DNA of 64,000 nt, from assembly GCA_964397045.1 (NCBI GenBank), contig CAYNHF010000047.1, positions 138,911-202,910 on the forward strand. The letters run 5' to 3'. The DNA comes from CAYNHF01 sp964397045. Lineage in GTDB: Bacteria > Actinomycetota > Acidimicrobiia > Spongiisociales > UBA5794. The number at the start of each line of letters is the position of its first letter. Position 1 is the stretch's first letter. The position numbers and the translations under genes were made by a program. Shown piece after piece: positions 34,617 through 44,748 of the stretch. The notes under the pieces were generated by a model that did not search any database, had not been told where the DNA came from, and worked only from the letters and a program-made list of their open reading frames with translations.

Positions 34617-36251
34617 CTATGCGGGAGCGGGAGCCGGCACCGGATCCGACAGTGTCCCGTTGGGCCTCGAGTCGTGTGATCCTGCCGACACCACGTCATC
34701 GGCCTCCACCTGGACCTCTCGCATCCGAGTGGGGATCAAGGTCAGCGCAATGACACCAGCCAGCGCAACGAACGCGGCGCCGATGGCAAACCCGAACGTC
34801 ATGGCATCGAGAAAGGCTCCGTTTGCAGTCTCCACGAGTGCAGGGCCAGCATCTCCGAGCCGCTCCGCCACGACGTGAGCGACACCGATCCCCTCGCCGG
34901 CGGCTTCGGCTGCCTCAGCAGGAAACACGCCGTCTGCGGCCTCGGAGAAGCTGGATCGGTACATGGCGTTCACGAAGGAACCCACAGTCGCGATCCCGAG
35001 CGCAGCACCGAGTTCCCGACTCACGTCGTTGACCGCAGACCCGATCCCCGCATCTTCCACTGGAACGGCTGCCATCACTGTGTCGGTGAGCGGGGCGAGA
35101 CCCAACCCACCGCCCAGGCCGAACAGCATCAACGGTCCGACGATCGAGAAGGTGCTCGAGTCAACCGAAGCTTGTGTCAGCAAGAGCAGGCCCGTCGTCA
35201 TGGCGGTTGCAGAAGCGAGCACGAGCCACCGCGGCCCGATCCGCTTGACCAACACGCCCGATATCGGGGCCGCGATCATCATGGTCACTGCAGTCGGGAT
35301 GATCAGCAGACCAGCCTGCAAAGCGCTGCGACCTTGCACGATCTGGAAGAACTGCGTGAGGAAGAAGAACGACACCATCATCCCGAACATGATCAGACCG
35401 ATCACGATGACGGCTCCGGTGAAGTCCTTCTGCCTGAAGAACTGCAGCGGCAACATCGGCGCTTCAGTACGCAACTCCACGATGATGAAGGCGGCCAGCA
35501 GCAGCACCGCTGCCGCAAACGCCAGCACAGGCACGCCGCCTGTCCAGCCCACCTCACCCGCTCGGATCAGCCCGTAGACCAGCGCAGTCAGTCCCAGCGA
35601 CCCGAGTACCGCGCCTGGTATGTCGAGCTTGCGAGCCCGCTCGTCGATGGACTCCGGCACGATCCGCATCCCGGCCAAGATCACCCCGATCAACGGAAGG
35701 TGCATAGTGAACACAGACGCCCAGCCGAAGGTGTCCACGAAGTATCCGCCGAGAGCGGGACCCAATCCGATACCAAGCGCGCCTACGCCCGACCAGATGC
35801 CGATGGCTTTCGCTCGTTCGTCGCGATCGAAGTTCGCCGTGATGATGGATAGCGTCGCGGGCAAAATCAGTGCGGCGCCTGCTCCCTGCACGCCCCGCAT
35901 GGCGATCAACATGGTGATGTCCCCCGCCAGTGCAGCGCCAAGCGACCCGGCGGCAAAAATCAGGAGACCGATCGTCATCCATCGCCTCCTACCGTAGCGG
36001 TCACCGATCGACCCTCCGATGAGCAGCAGACCGGCGAGCACGAGTGTGTAAGCGTCGATCACCCACTGCAGCTCAGATATGGAGGCCTCGAGATCTCTTG
36101 AGATCGTCGGGATGGCTGTGTTCACGATCGTGTTGTCGAGAAACACCATCAGGGTGGCTAGTGACATCACTCCCAGGACCCACCAGCGCCGATTAGAACG
36201 GCCCGGTGCGGCTGAATCGCCGGAACCGCTCTCGGTTTGTTGCTCAAGCAT
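34617..36251 (-). CDS. MFS transporter, DHA2 (EmrB/QacA) type
   Basis: A 544-aa drug/proton antiporter with about 14 membrane helices. Motifs include LDNTIVNTAIPTISRDL, GGSIGDRYGRRRW (motif A) and GVGALGIGLGPALGGYFVDTFGWASVF (motif C region). It exports unknown hydrophobic or cationic compounds. ATG 36251 is preceded by GGAGGGAAC. It diverges from a TetR-family gene across a short region with an inverted repeat, a classic repressor-efflux pair. Confidence 0.92.
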   Translation of the reverse strand: MLEQQTESGSGDSAAPGRSNRRWWVLGVMSLATLMVFLDNTIVNTAIPTISRDLEASISELQWVIDAYTLVLAGLLLIGGSIGDRYGRRRWMTIGLLIFAAGSLGAALAGDITMLIAMRGVQGAGAALILPATLSIITANFDRDERAKAIGIWSGVGALGIGLGPALGGYFVDTFGWASVFTMHLPLIGVILAGMRIVPESIDERARKLDIPGAVLGSLGLTALVYGLIRAGEVGWTGGVPVLAFAAAVLLLAAFIIVELRTEAPMLPLQFFRQKDFTGAVIVIGLIMFGMMVSFFFLTQFFQIVQGRSALQAGLLIIPTAVTMMIAAPISGVLVKRIGPRWLVLASATAMTTGLLLLTQASVDSSTFSIVGPLMLFGLGGGLGLAPLTDTVMAAVPVEDAGIGSAVNDVSRELGAALGIATVGSFVNAMYRSSFSEAADGVFPAEAAEAAGEGIGVAHVVAERLGDAGPALVETANGAFLDAMTFGFAIGAAFVALAGVIALTLIPTRMREVQVEADDVVSAGSHDSRPNGTLSDPVPAPAPA

Positions 36252-36331
36252 CGTTCCCTCCTCAGATGAACGCCCCAATCGGGGTCGAACTACGTTTAGT
36301 AGCTAGTATCAATTTTTGTCTGGATGCAAAC

Positions 36332-36347
36332 TTAGACTTGAATCTAA
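36332..36347. promoter_or_regulatory. Candidate TetR operator
   Basis: TTAGA-6 nt-TCTAA inverted repeat in an unusually AT-rich stretch between the divergent MFS and TetR genes. A further TTTAGTAGCTAGTAT sequence lies at about 36297-36309. Position and symmetry suit the binding site of the adjacent regulator. Confidence 0.45.
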
Positions 36348-36372
36348 ACTCTGTCAAGGGTAAGCTATCCGC

Positions 36373-36957
36373 ATGAAACGACCACCCGAAGATCTCGCCC
36401 AGAAGCTCATCGACGTCTCTGATCAGTTCAAGGGGACAGGTCTCGACATCTCTATCGACGAAGTGGCTGCCGCCGCAGACGTGCCGCGCGCCACTCTGTA
36501 CTACTACTTCTCTGGTCGAGACGACCTGGTCTCGTTCTTCATGAACGACAAGCTCGACCGAATGCACACCACCGTGCAAAAAGCCGTGGCCAGTGAGGGC
36601 GGCCCGACAGAACGGATGGAGCTGGTGATCCGTGAAGTGACTCGGAAGCTGATCGAGTATCCGGTGCTGTGCATGGAACTTCCTATCGCGCTCCGTCGAT
36701 CCGACGACTTCACCGAGGTGATGCTCAACGCAGAGCGCACCGTCGGCGCACCCCTACGTGAGCTGCTGATCGAGGGCAGAGCCCTCGGCGAATTCGACTT
36801 CGAAGACCTGGACGTGATCATCACCGCCATGAACGGGGCTGTCATGCAGGTGGCGATGATGGAGGTCCTGCGCAACCCCGAACCCGATGCAGACGCAGTC
36901 GCAGACAAACTCGCGACAGCAATCATTCGGGGACTCGCCACCCGCTCGCCCAGTTAG
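36373..36957 (+). CDS. TetR/AcrR-family transcriptional regulator
   Basis: A 194-aa repressor-type protein. The helix-turn-helix is ISIDEVAAAADVPRATLYYYFSGRDDLVSFF (residues about 26-56), and the C-terminal helical domain would bind an inducer. Divergent from the DHA2 efflux pump, which it probably represses together with itself through the intergenic inverted repeat. Confidence 0.92.
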   Translation: MKRPPEDLAQKLIDVSDQFKGTGLDISIDEVAAAADVPRATLYYYFSGRDDLVSFFMNDKLDRMHTTVQKAVASEGGPTERMELVIREVTRKLIEYPVLCMELPIALRRSDDFTEVMLNAERTVGAPLRELLIEGRALGEFDFEDLDVIITAMNGAVMQVAMMEVLRNPEPDADAVADKLATAIIRGLATRSPS

Positions 36958-37026
36958 CCGACTCCTGATTATCCAAACCCCGACACTCGATCCGGTCGGA
37001 TCGAAGCGGTCGCGTTATTCACGGCG

Positions 37027-37653
37027 ATGGCCCGGCAGTCGAAGACCTCACAGCGTGAGCAGAAGCGCCTCGCAGCGGCACAACAGCGCAAGCAAGAGGC
37101 TCGCCAGCGCCTCATCCGCAACGTCGTGCTCGCTGTGGTGGGTGGGGTGGTCGCGATCGGCGCTCTCTTCATGTTGTGGCCCCGCCAGAGCGAAGCCGAG
37201 GCGGCGGCAGATGCCGCCTCCACCTTTGGGGCCGAGACCTGGGATCTCCCGGCACTGGACGGCAACGGCAGGGTCAGCATCGAGGAATTCCGTGGCAAAC
37301 CGACGGTGGCGGTCTTCTTCGCCAACTGGTGTGAGATCTGCGAACGCGAGGTTCCGGAAATGCTGGCCCTCTCCGAGCAAATCGGCGAGCAGGTGAACTT
37401 CGTTGGCGTCGACATGATGGACAACGGAGGTGGTCTCGGGGACGCAACCAGGTGGGGCATCGCCGGTAGCTGGCCGATTGCACGGGATGTGGGAAACGGC
37501 AACGGCAGCACCCTCTCGGTCGGTACCTTCGGCGCCAGAGGCTCACCGCTCCACGTCATCTACGACGAGCAGGGCAAGATCATCTTCTCCGTCAACCGCG
37601 GGATGTCGCCAGACGAGGTGATGAACGTCCTCCAGGCCAACGGACAACTCTGA
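37027..37653 (+). CDS. Membrane-anchored TlpA-like thiol-disulfide protein
   Basis: 208 aa: a very basic, Gln-rich N-terminus (SKTSQREQKRLAAAQQRKQEARQR type), one membrane anchor (NVVLAVVGGVVAIGALFML, about 32-50), then an extracytoplasmic redoxin domain with the active site ANWCEICEREVPEM and a cis-proline region (RGSPLHVIYD). It probably handles disulfide chemistry or cytochrome maturation outside the membrane; the partner is unknown. It sits 26 bp upstream of a GNAT gene on the same strand. Confidence 0.85.
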   Translation: MARQSKTSQREQKRLAAAQQRKQEARQRLIRNVVLAVVGGVVAIGALFMLWPRQSEAEAAADAASTFGAETWDLPALDGNGRVSIEEFRGKPTVAVFFANWCEICEREVPEMLALSEQIGEQVNFVGVDMMDNGGGLGDATRWGIAGSWPIARDVGNGNGSTLSVGTFGARGSPLHVIYDEQGKIIFSVNRGMSPDEVMNVLQANGQL

Positions 37654-37678
37654 CCAGGTGCGGGTCTAGATTCTCCAC

Positions 37679-38245
37679 ATGGAGTTCCATGCCCTCACCG
37701 AAGACCGTTGGCCGCACCTCGTCCAACTCTTCGGACCGAACGGCGCCTACTCCGGATGCTGGTGCATGTGGAACCGCCAGACGAACAGTGAATTCGACGC
37801 CCATCACGGCGACGACAACCGTTCTGCCCTCCACGCTCTGATAAGCGAGCGGCCGCCGGGCCTGCTCGCCTACGAAGACGAGCAGCCGATTGGGTGGATA
37901 TCGCTCGGCCCGTACGAGGACTTCTCCCGATTGGCTCGCTCCCCCGTCGCAAGACCGGTCGCCGATGGCGTTGCCGGCGCGGCCGGGCCGATATGGGCAA
38001 TCACGTGTTTCGTTATCAGGCGGGACCGGCGCGGAACTGGTGTCGCGACCGCTCTCCTCGACGCTGCCGTCGCGTACGCAGCTGCCCAGGGAGCATCCGT
38101 GGTCCAGGCCTACCCACTCGACCCGGAAGGTACGGCAGACAACAGCTCGGCGTGGATGGGCCTGGCTTCGATGTTCGAGGCGGCAGGCTTCACCGAAATC
38201 GCCAGACGTCGCCCCACTCGCCCGGTGATGCACAAAACCCTGTGA
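37679..38245 (+). CDS. GNAT-family acetyltransferase
   Basis: A 188-aa acyl-CoA-dependent acetyltransferase. The acetyl-CoA loop is FVIRRDRRGTGVATALLDAAVAYAA at about residues 117-141. The N-terminus has a Cys/Trp-rich segment (YSGCWCMWNR). Substrate unknown. Converges with the large histidine kinase, 45 bp apart. Confidence 0.85.
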   Translation: MEFHALTEDRWPHLVQLFGPNGAYSGCWCMWNRQTNSEFDAHHGDDNRSALHALISERPPGLLAYEDEQPIGWISLGPYEDFSRLARSPVARPVADGVAGAAGPIWAITCFVIRRDRRGTGVATALLDAAVAYAAAQGASVVQAYPLDPEGTADNSSAWMGLASMFEAAGFTEIARRRPTRPVMHKTL

Positions 38246-38290
38246 TCAACCTTGAGCCGAAGCAGATCGCCCTGTGGCAGGGCCCGAGTC

Positions 38291-41182
38291 TCAGGCGGCA
38301 GGCTTGGGAAGCGTGAGGACGAACGCCGTCTGATGTGGCATCCGTCGATACTCGAGTTCGCCCCCCATCAGTCGCGCTAACCGCTGCGACACAGCTAACC
38401 CGAGACCAAGGGAAGCGGGCTGGGTCGGCTCCTCGTGAGCCCGCTGAAACGCCTCGAAGATCGATCGCTCAGATTCTGGACCAACGCCTTCGCCGTCATC
38501 GCACACCGCCACCGTGATGGCATCACCGGAGACACCCAACACGACCCACACGCGATCCCCGCCGTACTTGGCCGCGTTGACCATGAGATTCCGCACGATC
38601 TGACGCACCCGTGATGGATCGGCCCATGCTTTGGTGGTCGACCCCTCGACCACCACTTCCGGCATGGCTCCCCTGAAAGCGGGATGACTTTCACGGGTGA
38701 CGGCAAACACGACCTCCTGGACGTCCACCATCTCGGGCGCGACCACAAGGGTGTTGATGTCACTGCGCGCTGCTACCAAAAGGTCATCCACGATGTGCGC
38801 CATCTCCCGACTGTTCTCGGTGATGAGATCCAGGAACTCCACACTTTCGGCATCAGCAGGGGCCGTCAGCTGATCGCCCAGAACTTCGGCCAGGCCCAGT
38901 GTGGCGGTGAGCGGCGTGCGGAGCTCGTGACTCACCGAAGCGATCAACTCATCCTTCGATGCGACGAGTTCCTCGAGACGCTTGTGGGCCGCGTTGCGCT
39001 CCCAAAAGGCTCCAATCATGCCCGCCGCGGTGGTCAGCATGCGTATCTCGTCTCCGGTCCAGTGCGGTGCTTCTTCATAGATGGCGAGGCCGAGCGACCC
39101 CACCCACTCGCTGCCGACGAGGATCGGGATGTTGACCTCTCCGGTGCACCCATCTTCCTCGTAGTACTCGCGCTCACTTCCGGTCAACTGTGCGACGTCG
39201 ACAACCGCAGCCAAACCCTGCCGGAGCGGTTCGTGTACGGACGGTATCTGTCGATACTCCGCCACCGCTTGCCGCAGCTCGCCCGTTTCCTCGTCGTACC
39301 AGATTTCTTCGTCGACGACCTCCTCAAACCCGGGCCGGATCGCCTCGTGGGTGACCCGGGCGCAGAGACCCCTGGCTGAGTCAGTGAAGTTCTCGTCCGT
39401 GAACGCCTTGTGTGCGTTCGTGGCCGTCACCAGCGTGGCCAAGGCAGTCTGGATGGCCTCCTCATCTGAACCCCGCAGCAGGGTTTCGGAGCACTGCAGC
39501 AAAGCCGCCTCGTAGACCAGTTTCGTGTCGAGGGCGCTGACTGCCATTTCCAGCTTCACGATCGCGTCTCGCCGCTCGGTGTACGACCCCAGCATTCGCG
39601 CCGCGTTCTGCAGCGTGGACAGTTCATGCGCGGTCCAGTTCCTCTCCTCCTGATAGTCACAGAACGAGATAGAGCCCGTCCACTTGCCATGCACGAAGAT
39701 CGGCACACATAACTCCGCTTTGATGCCGTCACGTCGATACAGTGCCTGTTCGGACCCCTCCAACATGCTGGTGACAATGTGCACCGGCTCACCTCTTGAG
39801 AGTGACGCGAACGCGGTCGGCAGCTCGGAGTAGGGCCCACCCGACCATTCCTCGGCCACGTCGATGGGTGAGTCTGGTCGCTCGTACGAGTGCGTGATGC
39901 GAGTGCACAGGCCCAAACGGGGATCGTGGTAGTTCGCGTCGATGTAGACGAAGTCGGCTTCGGTGGCCATCATCAAGGCCTTCAGCGCTTCGCCGACGTC
40001 ACCCGAATTCTGGGACCCGAGCAGCACCTCGGCACAGGCAGCCAGCGCACTCTGATACGAAGCCCTCTGCTCCAGTTGAGTCACCGATTTCTGCAACTGA
40101 GACCGAGTGCTCAGTCGCGCCCAGTACGACCCAACCATTTCTGCGCTCGTGGTCAACAGCCGGCGGTCGAGATCCGTCCAACTACTAGAGGATCTGCTGG
40201 TGAAGCCGACCACTCCCAGCCAGGTGTCGTCGACCACCACCGGAACGTCCAACTCAGCGAAGACACCGCTGCCGGCGTAGAGCCTGGCTTCCACCCTGGG
40301 GAGATCCGACACGAGAAACGGGAACGGAGCGCCGGTCGAAAGCGTGTCGTGGGCGGTTTGCATTCTGGCCCATGGAATCGCGTCTCCCTGGCCCGCTGGT
40401 CTCACCACGGCGTCTTCTCGGTCGACTTCGTGAATCAACCGGGTGGCGAGGCCCCCCTGTTCGCCGGTTTCATTCATCTCGACGAACGCTCCATCGGCAC
40501 TGCTGGCCACCAACAGGGCCCGGAGTGCCTCATCGAGCGGCTCTTCAACGTTTCGGAGCAGCGCGGTCGAACATGCCGCGATGGCTTTCTCGTACTTCAC
40601 AGACAACTCGGAGCGCACCGTTTCGTCGATGAGCGTTCGGATGGTCAGGATCACCAAAGCAACCAGCAGCGTGAAAAAGATGACGTCTGCCAGAACGCCG
40701 ATAAGGACGACTTGTGTCTCGGTGAGCGGGGCTCCCGACCATTGCAGGACGTCACGCTGCACAAGAACGAACAGGATGCCACCGTGTACGAGAATCGGCA
40801 CCGCCCGCAGCAGAGGCAGTAGCAAGACCGCCGCAACCACGGTGTAGGCATAGGGCAGGCCCATCGCCGAGTCCGGCACCTGAATGACAGCCATCGAAAC
40901 CAAGACCAGTGATGTATCCAGCAGCAGCGGAACGACCGGAGATGGCTCGGCCCTCCCCTTGCGACGCCACGCATCGATCGCTGCTGCAAAGCCGAGCAGC
41001 GCGACGATCAGCCCAGGAGGCCAGCGCCACATAACGGCAAGGGCCATAGCTACGAGGGTGGCAGTACCGGCCGCGGGCAGGCGGAAGTTCAACCAGGTCC
41101 GCGTCAGATTCGCGCGCACCGCGGTGGCGATGTCGTCGCGTTCATCGCCTCCCGTCGTCGCACCAGATGTGAAACTCGACAT
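38291..41182 (-). CDS. Sensor histidine kinase with membrane domain and three GAF-like domains
   Basis: 963 aa. The first about 190 residues hold five or six membrane segments. Three GAF-like repeats follow, at about 205-365, 385-545 and 565-720, each with a similar pattern: RVTHE or RITHSYE, an acidic patch, then a V-Y-EE-HWT ending. HisKA has His752 in SVSHELRTPLT; HATPase has the N box near residue 865 and DDGEGVG near 895. It lacks a receiver domain. No response regulator is adjacent. It sits 83 bp downstream of a second kinase of similar C-terminus. Confidence 0.88.
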   Translation of the reverse strand: MSSFTSGATTGGDERDDIATAVRANLTRTWLNFRLPAAGTATLVAMALAVMWRWPPGLIVALLGFAAAIDAWRRKGRAEPSPVVPLLLDTSLVLVSMAVIQVPDSAMGLPYAYTVVAAVLLLPLLRAVPILVHGGILFVLVQRDVLQWSGAPLTETQVVLIGVLADVIFFTLLVALVILTIRTLIDETVRSELSVKYEKAIAACSTALLRNVEEPLDEALRALLVASSADGAFVEMNETGEQGGLATRLIHEVDREDAVVRPAGQGDAIPWARMQTAHDTLSTGAPFPFLVSDLPRVEARLYAGSGVFAELDVPVVVDDTWLGVVGFTSRSSSSWTDLDRRLLTTSAEMVGSYWARLSTRSQLQKSVTQLEQRASYQSALAACAEVLLGSQNSGDVGEALKALMMATEADFVYIDANYHDPRLGLCTRITHSYERPDSPIDVAEEWSGGPYSELPTAFASLSRGEPVHIVTSMLEGSEQALYRRDGIKAELCVPIFVHGKWTGSISFCDYQEERNWTAHELSTLQNAARMLGSYTERRDAIVKLEMAVSALDTKLVYEAALLQCSETLLRGSDEEAIQTALATLVTATNAHKAFTDENFTDSARGLCARVTHEAIRPGFEEVVDEEIWYDEETGELRQAVAEYRQIPSVHEPLRQGLAAVVDVAQLTGSEREYYEEDGCTGEVNIPILVGSEWVGSLGLAIYEEAPHWTGDEIRMLTTAAGMIGAFWERNAAHKRLEELVASKDELIASVSHELRTPLTATLGLAEVLGDQLTAPADAESVEFLDLITENSREMAHIVDDLLVAARSDINTLVVAPEMVDVQEVVFAVTRESHPAFRGAMPEVVVEGSTTKAWADPSRVRQIVRNLMVNAAKYGGDRVWVVLGVSGDAITVAVCDDGEGVGPESERSIFEAFQRAHEEPTQPASLGLGLAVSQRLARLMGGELEYRRMPHQTAFVLTLPKPAA

Positions 41183-41265
41183 GGCGCTCTCCGTGCCGGT
41201 CGTTGCCGTATCTGTCGGCCGATTGGGCCCGGCGGTTAATGCCCGGCCTGGGATGTGACGAACAA

Positions 41266-43422
41266 TCAGTGGTCACTCGCTGCAGGTCGCACCCGCCCAC
41301 GCCTCCGCAATGTGACGTCGGGCCGAGCCGAGGAGGCGACTTCGGCTGCCTCTGCCCGCACGACGGCGTTCGGGCCTGGGACCGAGAACTCGAATATGGT
41401 CCATCCGAACTCACGCCTGTATTCCAGGTCGCCGTGCATCAGACGAGCCAGGGCGCGGGAGATCGTCAGACCGATACCGACGGAGGCGATCTTCCCGTCC
41501 GGCCGGTGTGCAGACTGGTAGGCGCCAAAGATGGCTTCTGCTTGCTCGCTCGAATCGACTCCAGCTCCGTTGTCTGCGACAGAGACGTAGGCGTAGCCTG
41601 CGTCGCTTCTGAGCGTTATGAGAATCGAATCGCCGCCGTAGCGCTCCGCGTTCGTCAACAGATTGCGCACCACCTGGCGGACCCGTGCCGGGTCGGCAAC
41701 CGCCGCCACCTGATCGCCGCGAATCTGCACGGTCCTTGGGTGCGCAGGTGCATGAGCCTCGAGCACGCGATCGACAACTGAGCGCAGCTCAATGGGAGAA
41801 GGAGTGATCGTCAGTTTGCCCGCGCTGCTCTTGGCCGCGGTGAGGAGGTCCTCGACGAGATCGGAGAGGTCGAGCGCTTCAGAGGCGATGGCACCGACCA
41901 TCGACTGGCGTTCCGACACTTCCATGTCTTCACCCGTATCGCGCACCAGCTCGGCGAATCCGAGTATCCCGGTGAGCGGAGTCCGCAGCTCGTGGCTCAC
42001 AGAAGCCAGCAGCGCATCCTTCGACTCGAGCAGCGCATGATTGGTCTCTACCTCGCGCTGCAAGCTCTCGGTGAGCCGGAGCCGCCCGATGGTGAGGCTG
42101 GCATGTTGGGCCATCGCCTCGATCAGCGCGTCGTCTGCCGCGTCGAACGTATCGATCGGGCCGAGCCGATTGCCGACGGCGATCACACCGATGAGGTCGT
42201 CCTCGACGTACAGGGGCGCGGCAAGGCCGGTTTCGAATCCGAAGGGTCGGAGTGCGGCCTGCATCGCGTGCTCCGCCGGCAGATCCGTTTCACGCCGAAA
42301 CGAGACCGGATCGTCCGAGAAGCTTCCGAGCAACGCGAGTCGGTCGACGCGTACCTCGTTGGCAGGTCCGTGCGTCAGATGGCCGTCCTCGGTGAGTCTC
42401 GCAAAGGAGAATCCACGCGACGAGGAGTCCTTGATCACGAGTTCGGCGATCCGGGCACGCAGATGCTCCTGAGCGGCACCGAGAAGCTCAATCTGCATCT
42501 CGTCATCGGTGAGTCCTGCATGAATGGTTTCGGTGAAGCTATAGATGGCACGTAGGTCATCGTGGCGCTTACTGAGCCGGCCGTACGTTCGAATGAAGAG
42601 GTAGAAGAGGGCTGCTGCCCCGATCAGCACGAATGCCGCACGCGGGTCCTGCCACAGAACGATCAGACAGAGGACGCCCACCAGACTGGTGCCGATCGGG
42701 ATCAGCGACCCGGCTGCCAGGCTCCGCAGAATGTTCGCCTGACTGCGTTCTCGATCGTGCAACCAGACGATGGTGGTCACCAGGCCGGCAGACACGACTA
42801 CCGCGGCTGCGGCAGCGATGAGCGCCGCCATCCAGCCGGTTGGTGAGTTCGGAGACGCGTCGCCGAGGACGGCCCGGTAGACCGCAAGAGCGACCACCAG
42901 ATCGAGGTAGAAGAGCGCCATGTTGAACGCCAGCTTCACCAATCGCTGGCGTCGGTAGATCCCCAGCGCCATGGCAGAGCCGGCGACGCGTGCTGCGATG
43001 AGCAGGTGCGGTGATACGAAAGCAAGGCCCAGCACTGTGGCCAGTTCGCTCAGCGAGATCGTGTGAGTGTCCCGACGCACCGGGAGATGAATGATGAACA
43101 CCTCAGCCGCTGCGAAGGCAAGGATGAACATCCACCACGGCAATTCAAACGGGGTAGCCGGTGGGCGGTGATCCGGAACCCAGAGAAGCTGGATCGCGAC
43201 CGCAGCCACCACCACGGCAGCCGTCATCGCCCATATGGTCCGGGTTCGGTCTCCTTGGACGGCCGCCGCATCCTCTGCCGCCGCTTCAGCACCCGGCGTT
43301 GTCTCGGCCGCGGCGACAGACTCGGCTGGGTCCTCCTCATTCGGCGAGCGGAAATCGACGGCTGGCGGACGAAGCTCGGCAGCGACGTCGACCGGGTCGG
43401 TGGGGGCTGGCCGTGACAACAT
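41266..43422 (-). CDS. Sensor histidine kinase with membrane domain and one GAF domain
   Basis: 718 aa. An acidic, Ala-rich N-terminal 60 residues precede about seven membrane helices (to about 260), a GAF-like domain (about 290-440), HisKA with His477 in SVSHELRTPLTGILGF, and HATPase with NLLTNAERYGG and ADNGAGVD. The C-terminal 35 residues are basic (VTLRRRGRVRPAA). Its kinase core is clearly related to that of the downstream kinase, suggesting an old duplication with changed sensor parts. No partner regulator is seen. Confidence 0.88.
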   Translation of the reverse strand: MLSRPAPTDPVDVAAELRPPAVDFRSPNEEDPAESVAAAETTPGAEAAAEDAAAVQGDRTRTIWAMTAAVVVAAVAIQLLWVPDHRPPATPFELPWWMFILAFAAAEVFIIHLPVRRDTHTISLSELATVLGLAFVSPHLLIAARVAGSAMALGIYRRQRLVKLAFNMALFYLDLVVALAVYRAVLGDASPNSPTGWMAALIAAAAAVVVSAGLVTTIVWLHDRERSQANILRSLAAGSLIPIGTSLVGVLCLIVLWQDPRAAFVLIGAAALFYLFIRTYGRLSKRHDDLRAIYSFTETIHAGLTDDEMQIELLGAAQEHLRARIAELVIKDSSSRGFSFARLTEDGHLTHGPANEVRVDRLALLGSFSDDPVSFRRETDLPAEHAMQAALRPFGFETGLAAPLYVEDDLIGVIAVGNRLGPIDTFDAADDALIEAMAQHASLTIGRLRLTESLQREVETNHALLESKDALLASVSHELRTPLTGILGFAELVRDTGEDMEVSERQSMVGAIASEALDLSDLVEDLLTAAKSSAGKLTITPSPIELRSVVDRVLEAHAPAHPRTVQIRGDQVAAVADPARVRQVVRNLLTNAERYGGDSILITLRSDAGYAYVSVADNGAGVDSSEQAEAIFGAYQSAHRPDGKIASVGIGLTISRALARLMHGDLEYRREFGWTIFEFSVPGPNAVVRAEAAEVASSARPDVTLRRRGRVRPAASDH

Positions 43423-43740
43423 CTGGTGCTACCGGTCCAACTGCAGCGGCGGAGCGCCCGATACGGGAACTGGGCCACTCGCGCTTGGTAAGACCGGCAA
43501 TATGTCGATCCGTCGTCGCCCGGAGCCCGGGGCGATAGGGGTGCGGTGAGACACGAACTTGCTCCTACAAGGGCTAATGCAACGTTGTATCGGCAATCCG
43601 GATCAAGAAGTTGCGGGGCATTTTCCTACCCACCCCGGGACTAGTCATGGCCCTGCCCTTCGACAACCACGAACTGCGTGCGACAGTCGACAAATCCGTC
43701 GGATCAGACAGAAGCGAGCCGTATGGAAGCGTGCTCCAAC
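43423..43740. other. Intergenic region with no recognised gene
   Basis: About 318 bases between the histidine kinase start and the end of the Ig-like protein gene, both on the minus strand. I see no convincing coding sequence, RNA gene or strong hairpin. It should contain the promoter of the kinase pair. Confidence 0.5.
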
Positions 43741-44748
43741 TCAGCCAGAAGCGAGTGCGGTGAACTCGAACTTCTTCTTGGTGCCGTACCGATCCTTCAC
43801 GGTCACCAGGAATGTCTCCCCGATGGGTGCCTCGGCGAAGAACACCTTCTTCTCCCAATGCCCCTCCGCATCAGCTTCAGTGGTGCCGCTCCCGAAGGCC
43901 GAGGTGATGGCGATCTTGGACCCGGGCTCGGCGGTCCCGAAGTAGACGTCGTAGGGCGGATCGAACGCACAAGAGCCGTAGGTGGCGCTTGCCGTGAACT
44001 CCACCTTCGGTGGCGGATCGTCCTTGACCGGCTCTTCGGGCTCGTAGAAGACGGTGATTCTGGCCGTAGCCTCATTGCCTGCCTCATCAATAGCCGTGAA
44101 ACGGGCGCCGTTCGGACCTTCTCGCAGGACAAGCCGGATGGACCAGCGCCCGTCTGCCGATACGTTCGCCTCATAGGGCCCTGACATCACGCGAGCCCCC
44201 GGTTCGGTCTTGCCCTGGAAACTGGCAACCTTCTCTGTCAGCTTGGCGCCATCGGCCGGGGTGGTGATCGAGATTCGAGGAGGTGTGGTGTCTGCCGGCT
44301 CAACCGGTTCCTCGACCACCGGCTTGTCCTCAGGGAGGGGCTCCGCCGCTTCCTTCACGGGTTCGTCTCCGGATCCGGTAGGTGCGGGAGCGACCGGCGG
44401 CAGCGCCAGGGGAGCCGGCTCGGGTGCGATCTGATCCGGCCCCGGGGTGTCGGGATCCGGCGTCTCAAGAATGGGCGGTGCGGCATCCCCGATGACCGGT
44501 GTTGTCTGCTCGATGACCGGTACGGTCGTCGAAACGTTCGCGGCGTCGGGTTCCGGCGTCGGGCCGCGCAGCCACGATCCAAGGAGAAGCACGATCACGG
44601 CAAACCCGCCCGCGAGTGCAGTTCCCACCCTCCGGGCCCGTTGTCGCCTCGCAGCTACGGTGGCGAAACCGGAGCGCGGCGTGTAGTCGGCAACCGCAGT
44701 CGTCACGGAGGCAGATGCTGCGCGGGCCCTGGTGTCGAGTGTGCTCAT
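43741..44748 (-). CDS. Membrane-anchored protein with Ig-like repeats, coupled to sigma factor
   Basis: 335 aa: about 40 cytoplasmic residues, one membrane segment (GTALAGGFAVIVLLLGSWL), a long Pro/Glu-rich stalk, then two beta-rich Ig-like repeats (PRISITTPADGAKL...GRWSIRLVL; PKVEFTASATYG...GHWEKKVFF). Start ATG overlaps the sigma factor stop by 4 bp (ATGA). The position is that of an anti-sigma factor, but no HxxxCxxC zinc anti-sigma motif is visible, so it may be a non-canonical one or a sensor (inference). Confidence 0.75.
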   Translation of the reverse strand: MSTLDTRARAASASVTTAVADYTPRSGFATVAARRQRARRVGTALAGGFAVIVLLLGSWLRGPTPEPDAANVSTTVPVIEQTTPVIGDAAPPILETPDPDTPGPDQIAPEPAPLALPPVAPAPTGSGDEPVKEAAEPLPEDKPVVEEPVEPADTTPPRISITTPADGAKLTEKVASFQGKTEPGARVMSGPYEANVSADGRWSIRLVLREGPNGARFTAIDEAGNEATARITVFYEPEEPVKDDPPPKVEFTASATYGSCAFDPPYDVYFGTAEPGSKIAITSAFGSGTTEADAEGHWEKKVFFAEAPIGETFLVTVKDRYGTKKKFEFTALASG

